A stretch of 42,743 nt of DNA from the NCBI GenBank assembly GCA_024663395.1, contig JANFAH010000171.1, positions 1-42,743 of the forward strand. Direction: 5' to 3'. A program made the position numbers and the translations under genes. The stretch comes from Pisolithus tinctorius (taxonomy: Eukaryota; Basidiomycota; Agaricomycetes; Boletales; Pisolithaceae). Within the stretch, counting starts at the first letter, position 1, and every line of letters starts with the position of its first letter. Positions 1 through 11,462 of the stretch are shown in pieces. Below the pieces are notes generated by a model. It ran no database searches and was not told the origin of the DNA. It saw only the letters and a program-made list of their open reading frames with translations.

Positions 1-547
1 GTTCCCTTTGCGATCGGGTTGACTCCGTTTTTTGAGGTAATATTATTGTGGCATCTAATCTGTTACTCACACTACTTCATGCCAAGCTTAAACAGTTCGG
101 ACATGTACTATATTACTGGTATCCTTACAGATTGCGAATTGTCTCTGTAATGTCCAAAGTAACCTAGCTGACACCGAAGAATGCCGTATACGTTGCCGCG
201 CGTCCTTGTTAGTCAACGCATAATATTCGACTCGGATCAATGGACAACCCGTAGTGAGTTGTGGGCATCCTTCGACACTCTAGACCCGGAGATGTTATCG
301 AGGGTTTACTGTGGGAAGCAGTACCGTTGTATCGTCAGTCCTTGAAATCCGAGCAGAATAATTTGGGTGTTCGTATTGGAGACTTGTTCACGCGTGATTA
401 CTGTAATTGGACGGAGCGCGGCAAGCGGCCATACAGCTTCTGCGTGCTTTATTTCTGTTTCGCTCATCACACATACTCCTACTACATTCTTAGACATACT
501 TTCTTACATCGGATTGGACAAAGGAACCTGCTTTTTAGACTTTTAGC
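1..547. other. Upstream region of the kinesin gene, no gene seen
   Basis: I see no reading frame here with recognisable protein content or a plausible exon chain. The region should contain the promoter and 5' UTR of the kinesin gene that starts at 548. I could not pick out a convincing TATA or other core element. It may also hold the end of a gene outside the window. Confidence 0.4.
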
Positions 548-3500
548 ATGGCGGAGCCCGGGGAGGGTAACATCAAGGTTGTGGTGCGATGTAGGCCTCT
601 CAACGCTCGCGGTACGGCCCATCCACCTGTCCGTCGCATGCGAACATACTCATCTATTCCACCTTCTTCTTCTCTCCATTCGATGTGGCTCCAACCATGC
701 AGAACTCGCGCGGGGCGCCAAGATGCTCATCCGCATGCAGGGCAACCAGACTTTCCTCGATCCGCCAGAACCAGGCTCATCACAAGATTCGAAGCGTGCC
801 ACGGAACGTAAGACAATGGCGTTCAGTTTTGACAAGAGTTATTGGTCTGCGGGGCCTCGCGACGAACTGGGTTACTGTTCACAGCAGACATTGTATGACG
901 ACTTGGGAAAGGAGCTGTTGGACCACGGCTTTGCGGGATTTAATGCTTGTATTTTGGCTTGTGAGTGGGCCCCCCGGAGAGACGTTTAGAACCCCCGTTC
1001 CTGATACCTCGAAACCATCGCCTTCGTTGATAGATGGACAGACTGGTAGGAGTGCTACCACATAATACCTGGGCAAACCTCAATGCTGAAAATGTAATCT
1101 CTAGGATCTGGAAAATCATATAGGTATGTCCAAACAATCCCTACACTGCATGTACATGCTCCGCTCAATCCAATGAAACCTCCAGTATGATGGGATGTGC
1201 GTCTCTTTGCCGTACACTATGCTCTTCACGAGATTTTTGACCACCTGCTCTTGACACTAGATGGACAAGACAAGGGAATTATACCATTAACATGCTCTGA
1301 GCTCTTTGTACGCGTAGCCCACAAGAGGGAAATGGACCCAACTGTCAGCTTCACTGTCGAGGTGTCGTACATAGAGGTGCGTATATATGCTAGCATATGT
1401 ACCCTTACCCTACCCCTAACCCTTGGTGTCGCATACTGGCGAAACGTTCTTTCGGTCGCCTGGCTTGCACATAGATATACAACGAGAAAGTGCGCGACCT
1501 TTTGAACCCGAAGAACACTGGCAACCTCCGTGTCCGTGAACACCCCAGTTTGGGTCCTTACGTTGAAGATCTGTCTAAGCTCGTCGTAAGTAGTTACGAT
1601 GAGATGATGACACTCATGGACGAAGGTAACAAAGCGCGGACGGTGGCAGCCACTAATATGAACGAGACGTGAGCCACATACTTCGGGCGTGTGAGTCTGG
1701 CGTGCATAAGGCTGAGTCATTGGATAGGTCGTCACGGTCTCATGCAGTATTCACTTTGCTACTCACCATGAGAAAGCATGACGTGGATACCAACCTTGAC
1801 ACTGAGAAAGTGTCACGGATTAGGTACGTTCGCACGTTTGGCGAGCTCTTGATGGCGGTGGTTAACATTCGGCTACAGTCTGGTTGATCTGGCAGGTTCC
1901 GAACGAGCCAATTCGACAGGGGCGACTGGACAACGTCTCAAGGAAGGAGCGAACATCAACAAGTCACTCACTACCCTTGGCAAGGTCATATCTTCTCTTG
2001 CACTCGTTAGTCAAGATGGTGCGAAGAAGGGGAAGAAAAAGGGTGACGAGTTCATTCCGTATCGCGATTCGGTGACTACGACCACCCGCATACCAGGGAG
2101 GCTTCTTCTGATCACGATAATTATCAGGTCCTTACTTGGCTCTTGAAGGATAGTTTAGGTGGTAATTCCAAGACAGCGATGATCGCAGCTATTTCTCCTG
2201 CAGACTACGAAGAAACATTGAGCACTCTTCGATACGCCGATCAGGCTAAGAAGATTAAGAACAAGGCCGTAGTTAACGAGGATCCCAACGCTAAGTTGGT
2301 ACGCGAACTCAAGGAAGAATTGGAGCTACTCAGAGGTTTGCACTTACCGGCAATATGAAGGAGCGAATATTTACTGATCTTTTCCTTTTTTCTCTTCCCT
2401 CCCTAAGCTCGTGTGGCTACGTCAGGCGGGGAGGATGCCTTCGACCCTACTGTACCTCCTGAGAAACAGAAGGTCACGTACCAGACGAAAGATGGGAAGA
2501 TCAAAACGGTCACCAAAGCAGAACTACAGGAACAGATGGAGGCGAGCGAGAAATTGATGCAGAGCTTGAACGAAACATGGGAGGACAAGTTGGCGCGGAC
2601 GCAGGAAGTGCAGAAGGAACGCGAAAAGGCGCTGGAGGAACTGGGTATTACTGTGGAGAAGAACAACGTCGGTGTACACACCCCGAAGAAGGTAATTCCC
2701 AATGCTTTCGATGAGATTATTGGAAGCTCATGTGACACTTCTAGATGCCTCACCTGGTGAACTTGGTCAGTCCTTCGGTCCATTCGACTGCGGATAGACT
2801 ACTGAATGCATGCGTGATCATTCTGCTCAGAATGAGGGTAAGGAAGTTCGCACTCACCGTATATACTTACACTCACGTCCCCCATAGACCCTCTGATGAG
2901 TGAGTGTCTGATATACCAGATCAAACCAGGCAAAACGCTGGTGCGTGTTATTGGAAGTCTTTTATGGCTTTGCAAACCTCATTAAAACGTCTGAGTAGGT
3001 AGGACGCATGGACAGCGAGAAACCTGCAGCGATTCGCCTCAGCGGAGAAAATTCTCGAAGAACATTGCGAATTTGAGAATGTTGATGATAAGGTTACAAT
3101 TCACGCTATGCCAGAGAGTGTGACGGTGAGCTTAGATGAAGTTACTCCAATATGTTTAGGTCAATGCTCACCGTATGACAGTTCCTGAACGGGAAACAAA
3201 TAACACCTGGACAAGTAAGTGCGGATAGCCCGCTTGATAATTTGCCTTATTTCAATGTTTCCAGCCGTACAAACTGCGGTCTGGATACCGGATCATTCTG
3301 GGCAAGTATCTTGCAGGACTGCTCTGTTGAAGGGTCGCTCTTACATCTATGTACTTTCAGGGGATTACCACGTTTTCAGGTTCAACAATCCCGAAGAAGT
3401 TCGGAAGAAACGTGATCGAGCAACAGCTCGATCTAATTTGCATCACAGCGTAGCAGCCAGCGAAGTGGAAGGTGGCGAGTCCTCGCTGACACTTCCAAAG

Positions 3501-6500
3501 GAATCTCGACCTCCATCCAGGTCATCTTCTTCCGCCGCCGGAGCGGATGTAGATTGGAACTTTGCAAAACGGGAAGCTGCGCTGGCTCGGCTGGGTCTGG
3601 ACCCTACCTTGGACAACCTGCCGGATGAAGAAATAAACAAGCTCTTCGAGCGGATAACCAAAGTCAAGACCATGCGGGACCATAATCAGAAATCGAGGCC
3701 GGAGAGTAGTCTCAGTCATCGCGACGACCTATGGAGCGAGTCTGGGAGACCAGTGTCGAGTGAGACAGATGACACAAGCGTATATGCTGGTCCGAGCCAC
3801 GGTAGTCCTGACACAGATGGGCCGCTAAAAGATGTTCAGTATCAGCTAGAGTCACGTCTCCAGGCGATTTCAGAGTCCAGCGAAGCCGAAGATTTGAAGG
3901 TGGAGAAGGATCATATGGAGCACCAACTCAAGCTGGTTCAGCAGCAACTCAAACGTCTCATTCATGCGCGCGCACGTGGGGAAACGGATGATGAACTTGT
4001 TCAGTTTGAACCTGTCATTTACACGGCGAAGCAACTGCGCCTGATCCGCAAGGTATTGGACAAGTGGAGATCTCATAGATCGTTCTCGATGGCAGAGACC
4101 ATCCTTTCTAATGCTGTTCTAGTAAAAGAAGCAACAGTCATCAGGTAATGTGTTTTCCGCGTCATTCAACGTACCGGAGGATTGAACTTCCCGAGCAGCA
4201 AAGAATTGGGCAAGGAAGTTTCCTATAATTTCACGATCGCTTCCGGAGGTACGCTGGCAGCCCCTACCTCCGGCGTTGACTCTATTGGGAGCCTGGATAC
4301 CTTTGGTGACGTTGCTGACCCGAGGCTGGCATCCATCACGCAACCATCGGCTGCAGTTAAAGTCCTTGACAAAAAGCACTGCGCCATCTATATCTGGTCC
4401 TTGGACCGTCTCCAACAGCAACTGCAGCGTATGCGCAACCTGACAACCTATATCGACCGCCCTTCCTTCACTCACCACTTCAGTTCTGATCAACCCTTCT
4501 ATGACCTGCCGCCACCTCAATTCTCGTTCATTGGTAATGCCGTAGTATCACTGGCGCCACTTGCCCGCCGCCTATCTTCGACCGCCGTCGTCCCTATATT
4601 CTGCCGATACACCGCCGAAGCAATTGGTTCGTGCAGGGTGGACATGAAGATATCGAGTGTGGTGCACATGTCGTCGAAGCACGGTCGTAGATCAGCAGCA
4701 TCGACACGGCCAGCATCTCCCGCTCCTTCTCTTTTACAGCCTGGTAGCAAAATCACTTTCTTCCTGACAGTCGATTCTGTCAAAGGGTTGTCATCCCTCG
4801 ACTTCGCAGCACTTCACCTACAGTTACGATTATCCTCGTTTGTGGGACCCTCATCCATTACCAACGACGAAGTGTTCACTTCCTCCGTACTCGATCCAGA
4901 CGTGTCTTCTTTGTCAGAACTCAAATTCCGGAGAACTTTTTCGCTCGCCGCGTCTTCTAAAGTCATCGCGCACCTACGTGAGGGATACGCTCCGATAGAG
5001 TTCTTTGCGGCTGTCAGGCCAACATACTTGGAGCGCCTGGAACGGTGGGACGAGATGAGGGAGCTGCGAGGCAATCCACGTCCACCATCACCGGGAAGTC
5101 AGACCGATTCTCCTTCGTCCAGCGTTCAACCAATGCGAAGGTCCGAAACCGATTTCGTTGTCGAACAAAGCCACGACGTTGCTGCCCGTATCCAAGTAAG
5201 GGAGCTTGGAGCAGACGGCGAGTACAAGCCGGTGCCTGTAGTCTCACAAGGCGGCCTTGACCCAGGGGCATTTTTCCTACACCAGGGGTTGCAAAGACGA
5301 ATTGTCTTGGAGCTGTCGTCTGATTCAGGATCTCAGTTCCCGTGGACTGACGTGACCAAGATTCGAGTGGGAAATGTTCGCTTGCTAGATCCGAAGGGTC
5401 GAATACATGACTCGACATCCAAGGCAATGGTCACGCTTCCGCTGCTGGCAGACCAGGTCGTTGAGTTCAAATCGGACGGGACGGGTTCGCTGACCGCGCA
5501 AGCACTGTGGGACTCTAGTGTGCATGATTCGCTCTTACTGAATCGTGTGACCACGAATCCATACCGTGTCATAGTGCAAGTCAGCTGGGCAATTGGAGTC
5601 GAGACGTGTAGGGAACCGGTGCAATTCACGATGGACATCGCGATTACGATGCAAACACGAGATGCCCGTCCTCCCAGTCGTTTTCCTTACCTTCCTGAGT
5701 TCCGGCAAGATTCTTTCGCGTATCAGTGGGATTTTCAAAGTCTGTCTATCACCTCCCTTGACGCGTTCGCCTGGTGACTTGTGCGATTGGACACCTCGGA
5801 GAAATACGTTCGCGGGGAAGAAGTACTCCACTCGTGGAGGCCTCGTGGTATATCTGTTGTCGAGGGACTACAATCGCCTGATCCTAACAGAGAGGCGCGC
5901 AGCTGATGTTCAAGCGATTCGGGTCATCTTGGCTTCATCACCATCCATGATGCGTTCGAATGGTCAGTCCGGTTCGACTGTGTGGGCGTCTGACACGTTG
6001 CTCCGAAAGACAATTGAATTGTGGCAGAAGCATTTCGGCCACCCTGGCGAAGCAAGTGCATGCATTTTGTCACATGGGATTGGTTTAACAATAGCTTGGA
6101 CAGATTGTTCTGAGTCAGGTGATGCTGGACGCTGACAAGTCTAGCTCAACTACGATCAAGGCAACCCCTTGCAGGGTCTCATTGATGACCTGAAACTCGG
6201 CTCGACTGTAACCTAGTACCTCGCGGGTGAGTGCATGCAACAATACACGTTGCTCTGTGGAAGTTGGTTGTGACTCAGGTCCGCAGCGATGGGCCGACGA
6301 AGAAAGGGTATTTGATGATCCTGACTGATGCAAGCCAAGATACATGGCAGAGGAGGTGGTTCGTCCTACGCCGGCAAGTGGTACTGCCTTCCGTCATTAC
6401 TCTACGCCACTGAACAGTAATTTTAGCCCGTACTTGCATATGTACACAAACTCCAAGAAGTGGAAGAGGTTGGGGTCATAAGCCTCCATGGCATGAACAT

Positions 6501-6724
6501 CGAATGCGATTCCAATAAGGAGGCCCTGCTTGGCGTAAGTTGCAAGTTCCTTTTCTCTCTCGAAGTGGTCACAGTTGATCTGATCATTACTCTCATACTA
6601 CCGCTAGAAACCATTCTGCTTTACTCTCTTCACGGCGGCCAATTCACATGCCTTCGCTGCACCGTCCCTCAAGGAACTTCAGTCATGGACATCGAAATTA
6701 GATCCCACAGGTTCTCTTACTTAG
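548..6724 (+). CDS. Kinesin-3 motor protein (Unc104/KIF1 type)
   Basis: Plus-end-directed microtubule motor for vesicle and organelle transport. I assign 24 exons: 548-611, 703-960, 1034-1045, 1105-1123, 1186-1196, 1261-1376, 1475-1668, 1728-1823, 1879-2071, 2128-2335, 2408-2691, 2745-2765, 2831-2837, 2888-2940, 2999-3125, 3182-3214, 3265-3301, 3361-4144, 4199-6051, 6104-6118, 6175-6207, 6279-6373, 6427-6534 and 6608-6724. The product is about 1,578 aa. Visible in order: N-terminal [12 protein letters not shown]-loop GQTGSGKSYS, switch I SSRSH, switch II DLAGSE, neck and coiled coil ([12 protein letters not shown]), an FHA domain ending [13 protein letters not shown], a long middle region with the KIF1-type DUF3694, and a C-terminal PH domain ([16 protein letters not shown] to KLDPT). 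Exon lengths sum to one base too many. Exon 4199-6051 has three indels near 5681, 5783 and 5864, so as written the frame stops at about 5777. The family match is strong. Assembly error is the likelier cause, though a recent pseudogene is possible. Confidence 0.93.
1034..1196 (+). other. Three consecutive micro-exons (12, 19 and 11 nt) encoding the kinesin P-loop
   Basis: Exons at 1034-1045, 1105-1123 and 1186-1196 are flanked by GT donors and AG acceptors. They are needed to read Y-GQTG-SGKSYS-MMG-Y in one phase between 703-960 and 1261-1376. Intron lengths are 73, 59, 62 and 64 nt, normal for this window. Confidence 0.88.
2831..2837 (+). other. 7-nt micro-exon in the kinesin gene
   Basis: AATGAGG sits between a CAG acceptor and a GTAAGG donor. 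It supplies the N-E-D link, so the text before the FHA domain reads [17 protein letters not shown], as in KIF1/Unc104 proteins. Without it the flanking exons are out of phase. Confidence 0.85.
3302..3360 (+). other. GC-AG intron in the kinesin FHA region
   Basis: The donor is G|GCAAGT and the acceptor TTTCAG. Splicing restores [11 protein letters not shown] in the FHA domain. No GT donor gives this protein. Confidence 0.85.
6052..6103 (+). other. GC-AG intron after the kinesin FGHPGE motif
   Basis: The donor is GAA|GCAAGT and the acceptor TTGGACAG. It joins HFGHPGE to IVLSQ, encoded by a 15-nt exon at 6104-6118. Confidence 0.75.
6374..6426 (+). other. GC-AG intron inside the kinesin PH domain
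   Basis: The donor is CCG|GCAAGT and the acceptor ATTTTAG. It joins WFVLRR to [11 protein letters not shown], a conserved contiguous PH-domain stretch in this family. Confidence 0.88.
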
Positions 6725-8379
6725 ACCCTTGTCGACCCTCGTTTCTTGGGCTGACTGGTGCTTGCTTAACTTTATTATTTCGGGCTCACACGTACCGGTT
6801 CATTACTATACCATAGTCTCCATACAAACGGTTGTATGTCGTATGTCACTTGCTGCGCGATAATTTGGACGGGATGGGTACATCCACACGTCGTTGAGAC
6901 TTTGCACCGCACGCATCAAGCCTTGAAGTAAATCCGAACCTGGCGGTCACTACCGACACTGGCAGCACTTCGTCAATAAACTTAGCCCCGCAGCGTTGGC
7001 AACGGTCGCCTACTTACTAAAAGACACAACTTATCCTTCAGCCTTTCGAAGTTCAAACTTGAGGTGTTGACGCAGGTGGGCACACATTTGATCCCTTCGG
7101 CTGTTGCTTGGGCTAAGCCGCCGCTCGCCATCAAACTTCTATGAATATACTCTAGTTCGCTCAGCGCGCCAGGTACGAGATCACACCGTCCTTCGGTTTC
7201 CTTGGCCTGTTCTCCTATGGTATGTATGGTTAGGCCTCGCCCGCCACTCACAGCCTCTCGGAGCCGTTCGGCGAGCCAGTGTTCAAGTTACACAGCGAGT
7301 CGGTTCAGTTCGGGGAATCTCTTTTTCTCTCGGGAGGGATGGCCCACCGGAAGAAGGAATTCCCTCTGGCATGTCAAGGATTGCCACAAAACTCTGCGTC
7401 GTGTCCGATACCGCACCCACGTGCTTTACTCATCTCATTGGATGCCATCCCACAAGATCCGACGGACCGAATGTACGGCTTCTTCCAGCCGTAAGGTAAT
7501 ATATGTGCTGCAGTATCAGTGTGAATTGATTACCCACTCGAGATCAGGTACTTCTTCACGTGGAAAACGTACTCCGAGTTTCTAAAGTCGAGGTTATTGG
7601 TCGTTTAAAAACCGTGACTTCCAATTGTCGACGGAGAGGGCCATCCGATTCGTCAAGCAGTGCTTCGGCGACCACGTGAGTCCGACTAGATCAGGGAGGG
7701 ATCTAGGGTGAACGATTGAGAAGCACATTCGGTCTCCCCAGCTTCCCTGGAGAGGGTTGGTAACGTGAAATACACCCCCGTCATTGTGGAGACTAGGGGG
7801 CGATTGCCATCTTGATACGATTGCTTGGACGGACAAGAAAGCGTGCTGAGGGAGGGCGGGTACGCGTTTTTCCAGGCGGCCGATAAGGCATTTTGGAGCG
7901 TATATTATTACCGCATCCGCCCTCCTTGTGGAGCTATGTGTAACACGGCGTATCAGCAATTAGAACATCCATGCATGTGCAGCAGGGCCATTCCCTTTGC
8001 TCACACGTCAAGGAGGGGGGACTGGCAACCTAGTGTTTGCAGCACTTTGCTGTGTGGGATTGATTGCAAGTTTGACAAGGGCAGGTTACCAATGTGAAGC
8101 CAGACTATCAAAAGAACTCCAAGACTTCTACTTCGACGGGGATGAACAAGGGCCGGGTTGATGTGCCCATAGTCTACGACTTACCTAACCTTTGTGGATT
8201 TGTTGTTCCTTGCAAGGATAAACCTCGCGGAAACCGCTCTGTGATGAGAACGCAACTCCGTGCCAGACTGTCATTCTTTATGACGCAACGGCGTTCTCAC
8301 AGTACTGTAAGAGACAGACGCTCGTCAGCCACTGCTAATATTATGGTCGTGGGTGTGGCAGACTGAGCCACATAGTGCA
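6725..8379. other. Gene-poor stretch, no supported gene
   Basis: Several open frames of 60-130 codons occur on both strands, but none resembles a known family or joins neighbouring frames through good splice sites. The start should hold the kinesin 3' UTR. The rest may be decayed or non-coding DNA. I cannot exclude a poorly conserved gene. Confidence 0.4.
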
Positions 8380-8930
8380 CCTGGAATTTGGAATTTGTCC
8401 AAATCCACCCAGTTAATTCACCCCCCACCACTCGTGGCCTCAAATTCACCAAGACCCCTAGTGAACATGGGTGAATTTCAATCTCACTCCCAGTCTCCCA
8501 GTCTTCGTCCACTGGAGGTGCCTTAGATTCAACTGCGGATCTAGCAACACCCATCCCTTCTCCATGTAACTCACAGGTGGATACCAAGTCCCGGCTGGCA
8601 GTAGAGTTCATGAGGCATGGTCTTGTGGCAGTATGGCCAGCCGTGCTGTGGTTTGCGTTGACAGTGACTTTGGAGATGTTAGCATTGGCCACGTCGTACT
8701 GAGGGATAGCAGTAGTGAACTAGGTAGTCTGCAATGCAAATTGTCTATACTGTACATGTGCGATGGTGCTTGAAAATGACCATAACTAAAAAGAAAATCA
8801 AGGTGAAGGACCGCAAATACTTCACCCCAAATTCACCCAAATTCACCCTCATCAAAGAGCCTTGGACGAAATTCACCGTGAATGCGACCTAATTAACCAA
8901 GGTGAATTAACCCTTCAAAATTCCCGGAGT
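8380..8930. repeat. AAATTCACC-rich repeat with inverted ends, MITE-like
   Basis: Copies of (A/T)AATTCACC, or its complement, lie at about 8413, 8442, 8470 (complement), 8829, 8839, 8869 and 8902 (complement). The outermost copies form an inverted pair: GTTAATTCACC at 8412-8422 and GGTGAATTAAC at 8901-8911. A second, looser inverted pair lies outside it (GGAATTTG near 8383-8397, CAAAATTCC near 8916-8924). There is no transposase-like frame. This fits a short non-autonomous DNA element of about 500-550 bp, but I see no clean target-site duplication. The element type is inference. Confidence 0.5.
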
Positions 8931-9557
8931 ACTAGAACTGCAGGACCCACCATTGACTGACCGTACCGTGGGAATGATGATCCAACTACCTGCAGTCCTA
9001 CCTTCTATAATCAACTCGACGGAAACGAGTTCTGCATACACAAGCCTGGGACTCGACAGTTTACAAAGGTAGAAACACTTGCATAGCGGATTGGGTTGGT
9101 GTGAACTACAGTCGCAAGCTTCATACAATGAGGCTGAATCACTCGCAGGCAGCTAAAATGAGGGAAGTTAAAAATCCTAAGTATTTTTGCTATCGCAACT
9201 TGGAAATATACATGCGGGTACTTATAAAATGTGATACATCGCTACGTTACATTGTCCTAGGGGCTTGCCAAGGACTAAATATTATCGCTACGATGGGATG
9301 AGTACTTGAGTGCTAATAATATGCTATCTAAACACGGCGGGCGCGCTCGCTGGAACGAACGAAAACGCGGTGGCCCCAAAAAAACACGAAATCTATAAAA
9401 CAGTGCGTTCCGAATTTATAGGAATTTATGAGTCATAATAAAATACGAAGGATGGCAGTAAATTTTCGAAATCGAAGCATCCGAATGAATTTAATCACAG
9501 GTGGGAGGGCAGTCATTCTAAGAAGCCGAACCCGTTCAGCTTCGAATTGGAAGACAC
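8931..9557. other. Intergenic, no gene seen
   Basis: No supported coding region. The AT-rich part at about 9370-9480 lies downstream of the stop of the minus-strand CFA synthase gene and probably holds its 3' UTR and polyadenylation signals. Confidence 0.4.
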
Positions 9558-11462
9558 TCAGATATTTGGACAACTCACTGGACGTGCGAAAGTGAGCATA
9601 TGACAGGTGATGTACCCTTTGGCGAAACCAGCCCCAGCATATGCGAACAGATATTGCCATTTCCGCTTGAAGACTTCGTATTCAGCGGCGTCGGCCAATG
9701 CCGGATAATCCTTAATAATCAGTTCTTGTCTGACATTGGCTTCAAGGCGACGTCCCCATTCTCGGAGGGTTCGAGGGTAGTCTGGATTGAGGAGAGGCAA
9801 TAAGGAAAACGGATAAATCATCGCAAACCAAAGGGAACATACGAGCAGCGTGATTTTCGACGCCTTCGAGGGTGAATCGCCCTTCTGAACCCGAATTGGC
9901 TGCAGCGATCAACGCGGTAGCACTGGGCAGGCACGAGTTAGGCCACATGTATTTGCGCATGAAGTCCTCCGGCCTTTAAGGGAAGGGAAGGGAACCTTGC
10001 GTGAGCATGCGAATCGTGACTTCAAAGGGCAGAAGAAACTCACTGATAGCGGGAATAGCGCGACTCTGGGAAACTAGACGCACTAACCACGGCGGTTGCA
10101 TTTCGCGACTTCAGAGCGTAGTCGACAAGCTTGAAGTACGTGTGATAGTGCTGGGAACCCACGTGCTGTCCCACCAATTCGTGTGAGTGATAACAAAGAG
10201 AAACGGGGAATGCCTTTTCTCACCTCCAACATTTCGATACTGACGAATGCGTCGAAGGCTTTTTCGAAGGAGGGAGGGATGTCACGATAGTCCATAAGGT
10301 GGACTCGAATACGATCCTGAAAACCGGCCTCCTTGATACGCTCCTCCGCAAGTGCTTTCTGTTCCTTAGACAACGTCAAAGTATCGACCTCACACCCAAA
10401 TGTTCTGGCAGCCTAACGACGTAATCGTGAGCGACAATCATGAGACAGCAACGAACAAAACTCCTTCACCTCAATGGCGAGACCACCCCAGCCAGAGCCA
10501 AACTCCAAAATTCGGTCTCCAGGCTTGACCCTAGCCGCGGTAAGGACATGCCGGATTTTGCGAAGCTGTGCCGTTTCGAGGTCCCCGGGCGTTGGCCCGG
10601 TTACCAAGTCCCCACGCACGCCACCCTCCGCGTCTGTCCACAGGGCGCAAGAATACATCATTTCCTTACTCAAGAAAGCCTAGAAAGCATCGATCACTAC
10701 GTGATTCCAGTCAAGTAGATTATTCTGGACGTACCTTGAAGAGTTCATTTGATTGGTCGTAACTGGCGATGGCATTCAGACGGGCTTTCCACCGTGTCTG
10801 CCCAAGGAAGGCGTTGGAGAGGCCGGATATCGCCGACGCTACCCGGTTGGCGGTTGAAGAAAGGTGGCCCATACCAGCCTCATTGTCGAGCCAAAGCTGA
10901 CATTACCAGGGTCAATGGACATCGTGGAAAGGCAGAAGTGAAACTTACATCGAAAACAGCTTTGAGGCTGTCCACTTGTACGTCGCCTACCATGTACGCT
11001 TCACTGACTGGGGACAAGAGGTTAGACACTCAGGGGGAAAGAGTGAGCCGATTTGATGCTCACACCCAAGGTCCTGAGAACTGTCTGGGGGTCAGCACTC
11101 GGGTACCTCGAGAGGGGAATAAGATGAACACGTACAAAAGAATACGAGTCCAGAAGTCATCTCTTGTGACTTTAAGGTGGACTTCATTGCAGCCCTTCGT
11201 GCGCGAACCAAAGTGGAATATGCCCTCGGAATCAGAGATGGTGAGGTAGCCTCTGACGATGGCTTTCTCCATGATGGCAAGAACAGAAGCACGAGCTGTT
11301 TCAGCTATTAGCGGATATTGATCGGAGACGCAGAGAGGACATCTTACCGTAGCCGACCACGACAGACCTTGGGTTCGGAACAACCATCGACAATGATGGC
11401 AGCCGGTACAGCTTAGGAGCTGAGGAGAGGGCGATTGCTGTCGATGGCGCTGTGTTCATCAT
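9558..11462 (-). CDS. Cyclopropane-fatty-acyl-phospholipid synthase-type SAM methyltransferase
   Basis: SAM-dependent enzyme of the CFA/mycolic acid methyltransferase family, expected to methylate or cyclopropanate unsaturated acyl chains of membrane lipids. Ten exons: 11462-11348, 11304-11136, 11073-11066, 11007-10949, 10896-10735, 10679-10470, 10412-10224, 10165-10044, 9973-9843 and 9781-9558. They sum to an exact 462 aa frame. Key signs are SEAYMVGDV near the N-terminus, the SAM motif ILEFGSGWGGLAIE, then TLSKEQ, MDYRDIP, SIEMLEHVG, RKYMWPNS and a C-terminal GFAKGYITCHMLTFARP. An 8-nt micro-exon at 11066-11073 is needed for phase. The final codons (after FARP) include a GTGAGT, so the last few residues could differ if a further intron exists. 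Which reaction it performs cannot be told from the sequence. Confidence 0.88.

Noticed and set aside
6119..6278. Two further apparent frameshifts in the kinesin gene near 6159 and 6208
   Set aside because: Ordinary introns at 6119-6174 and 6208-6278 restore the frame ([27 protein letters not shown]), so no indel is needed.
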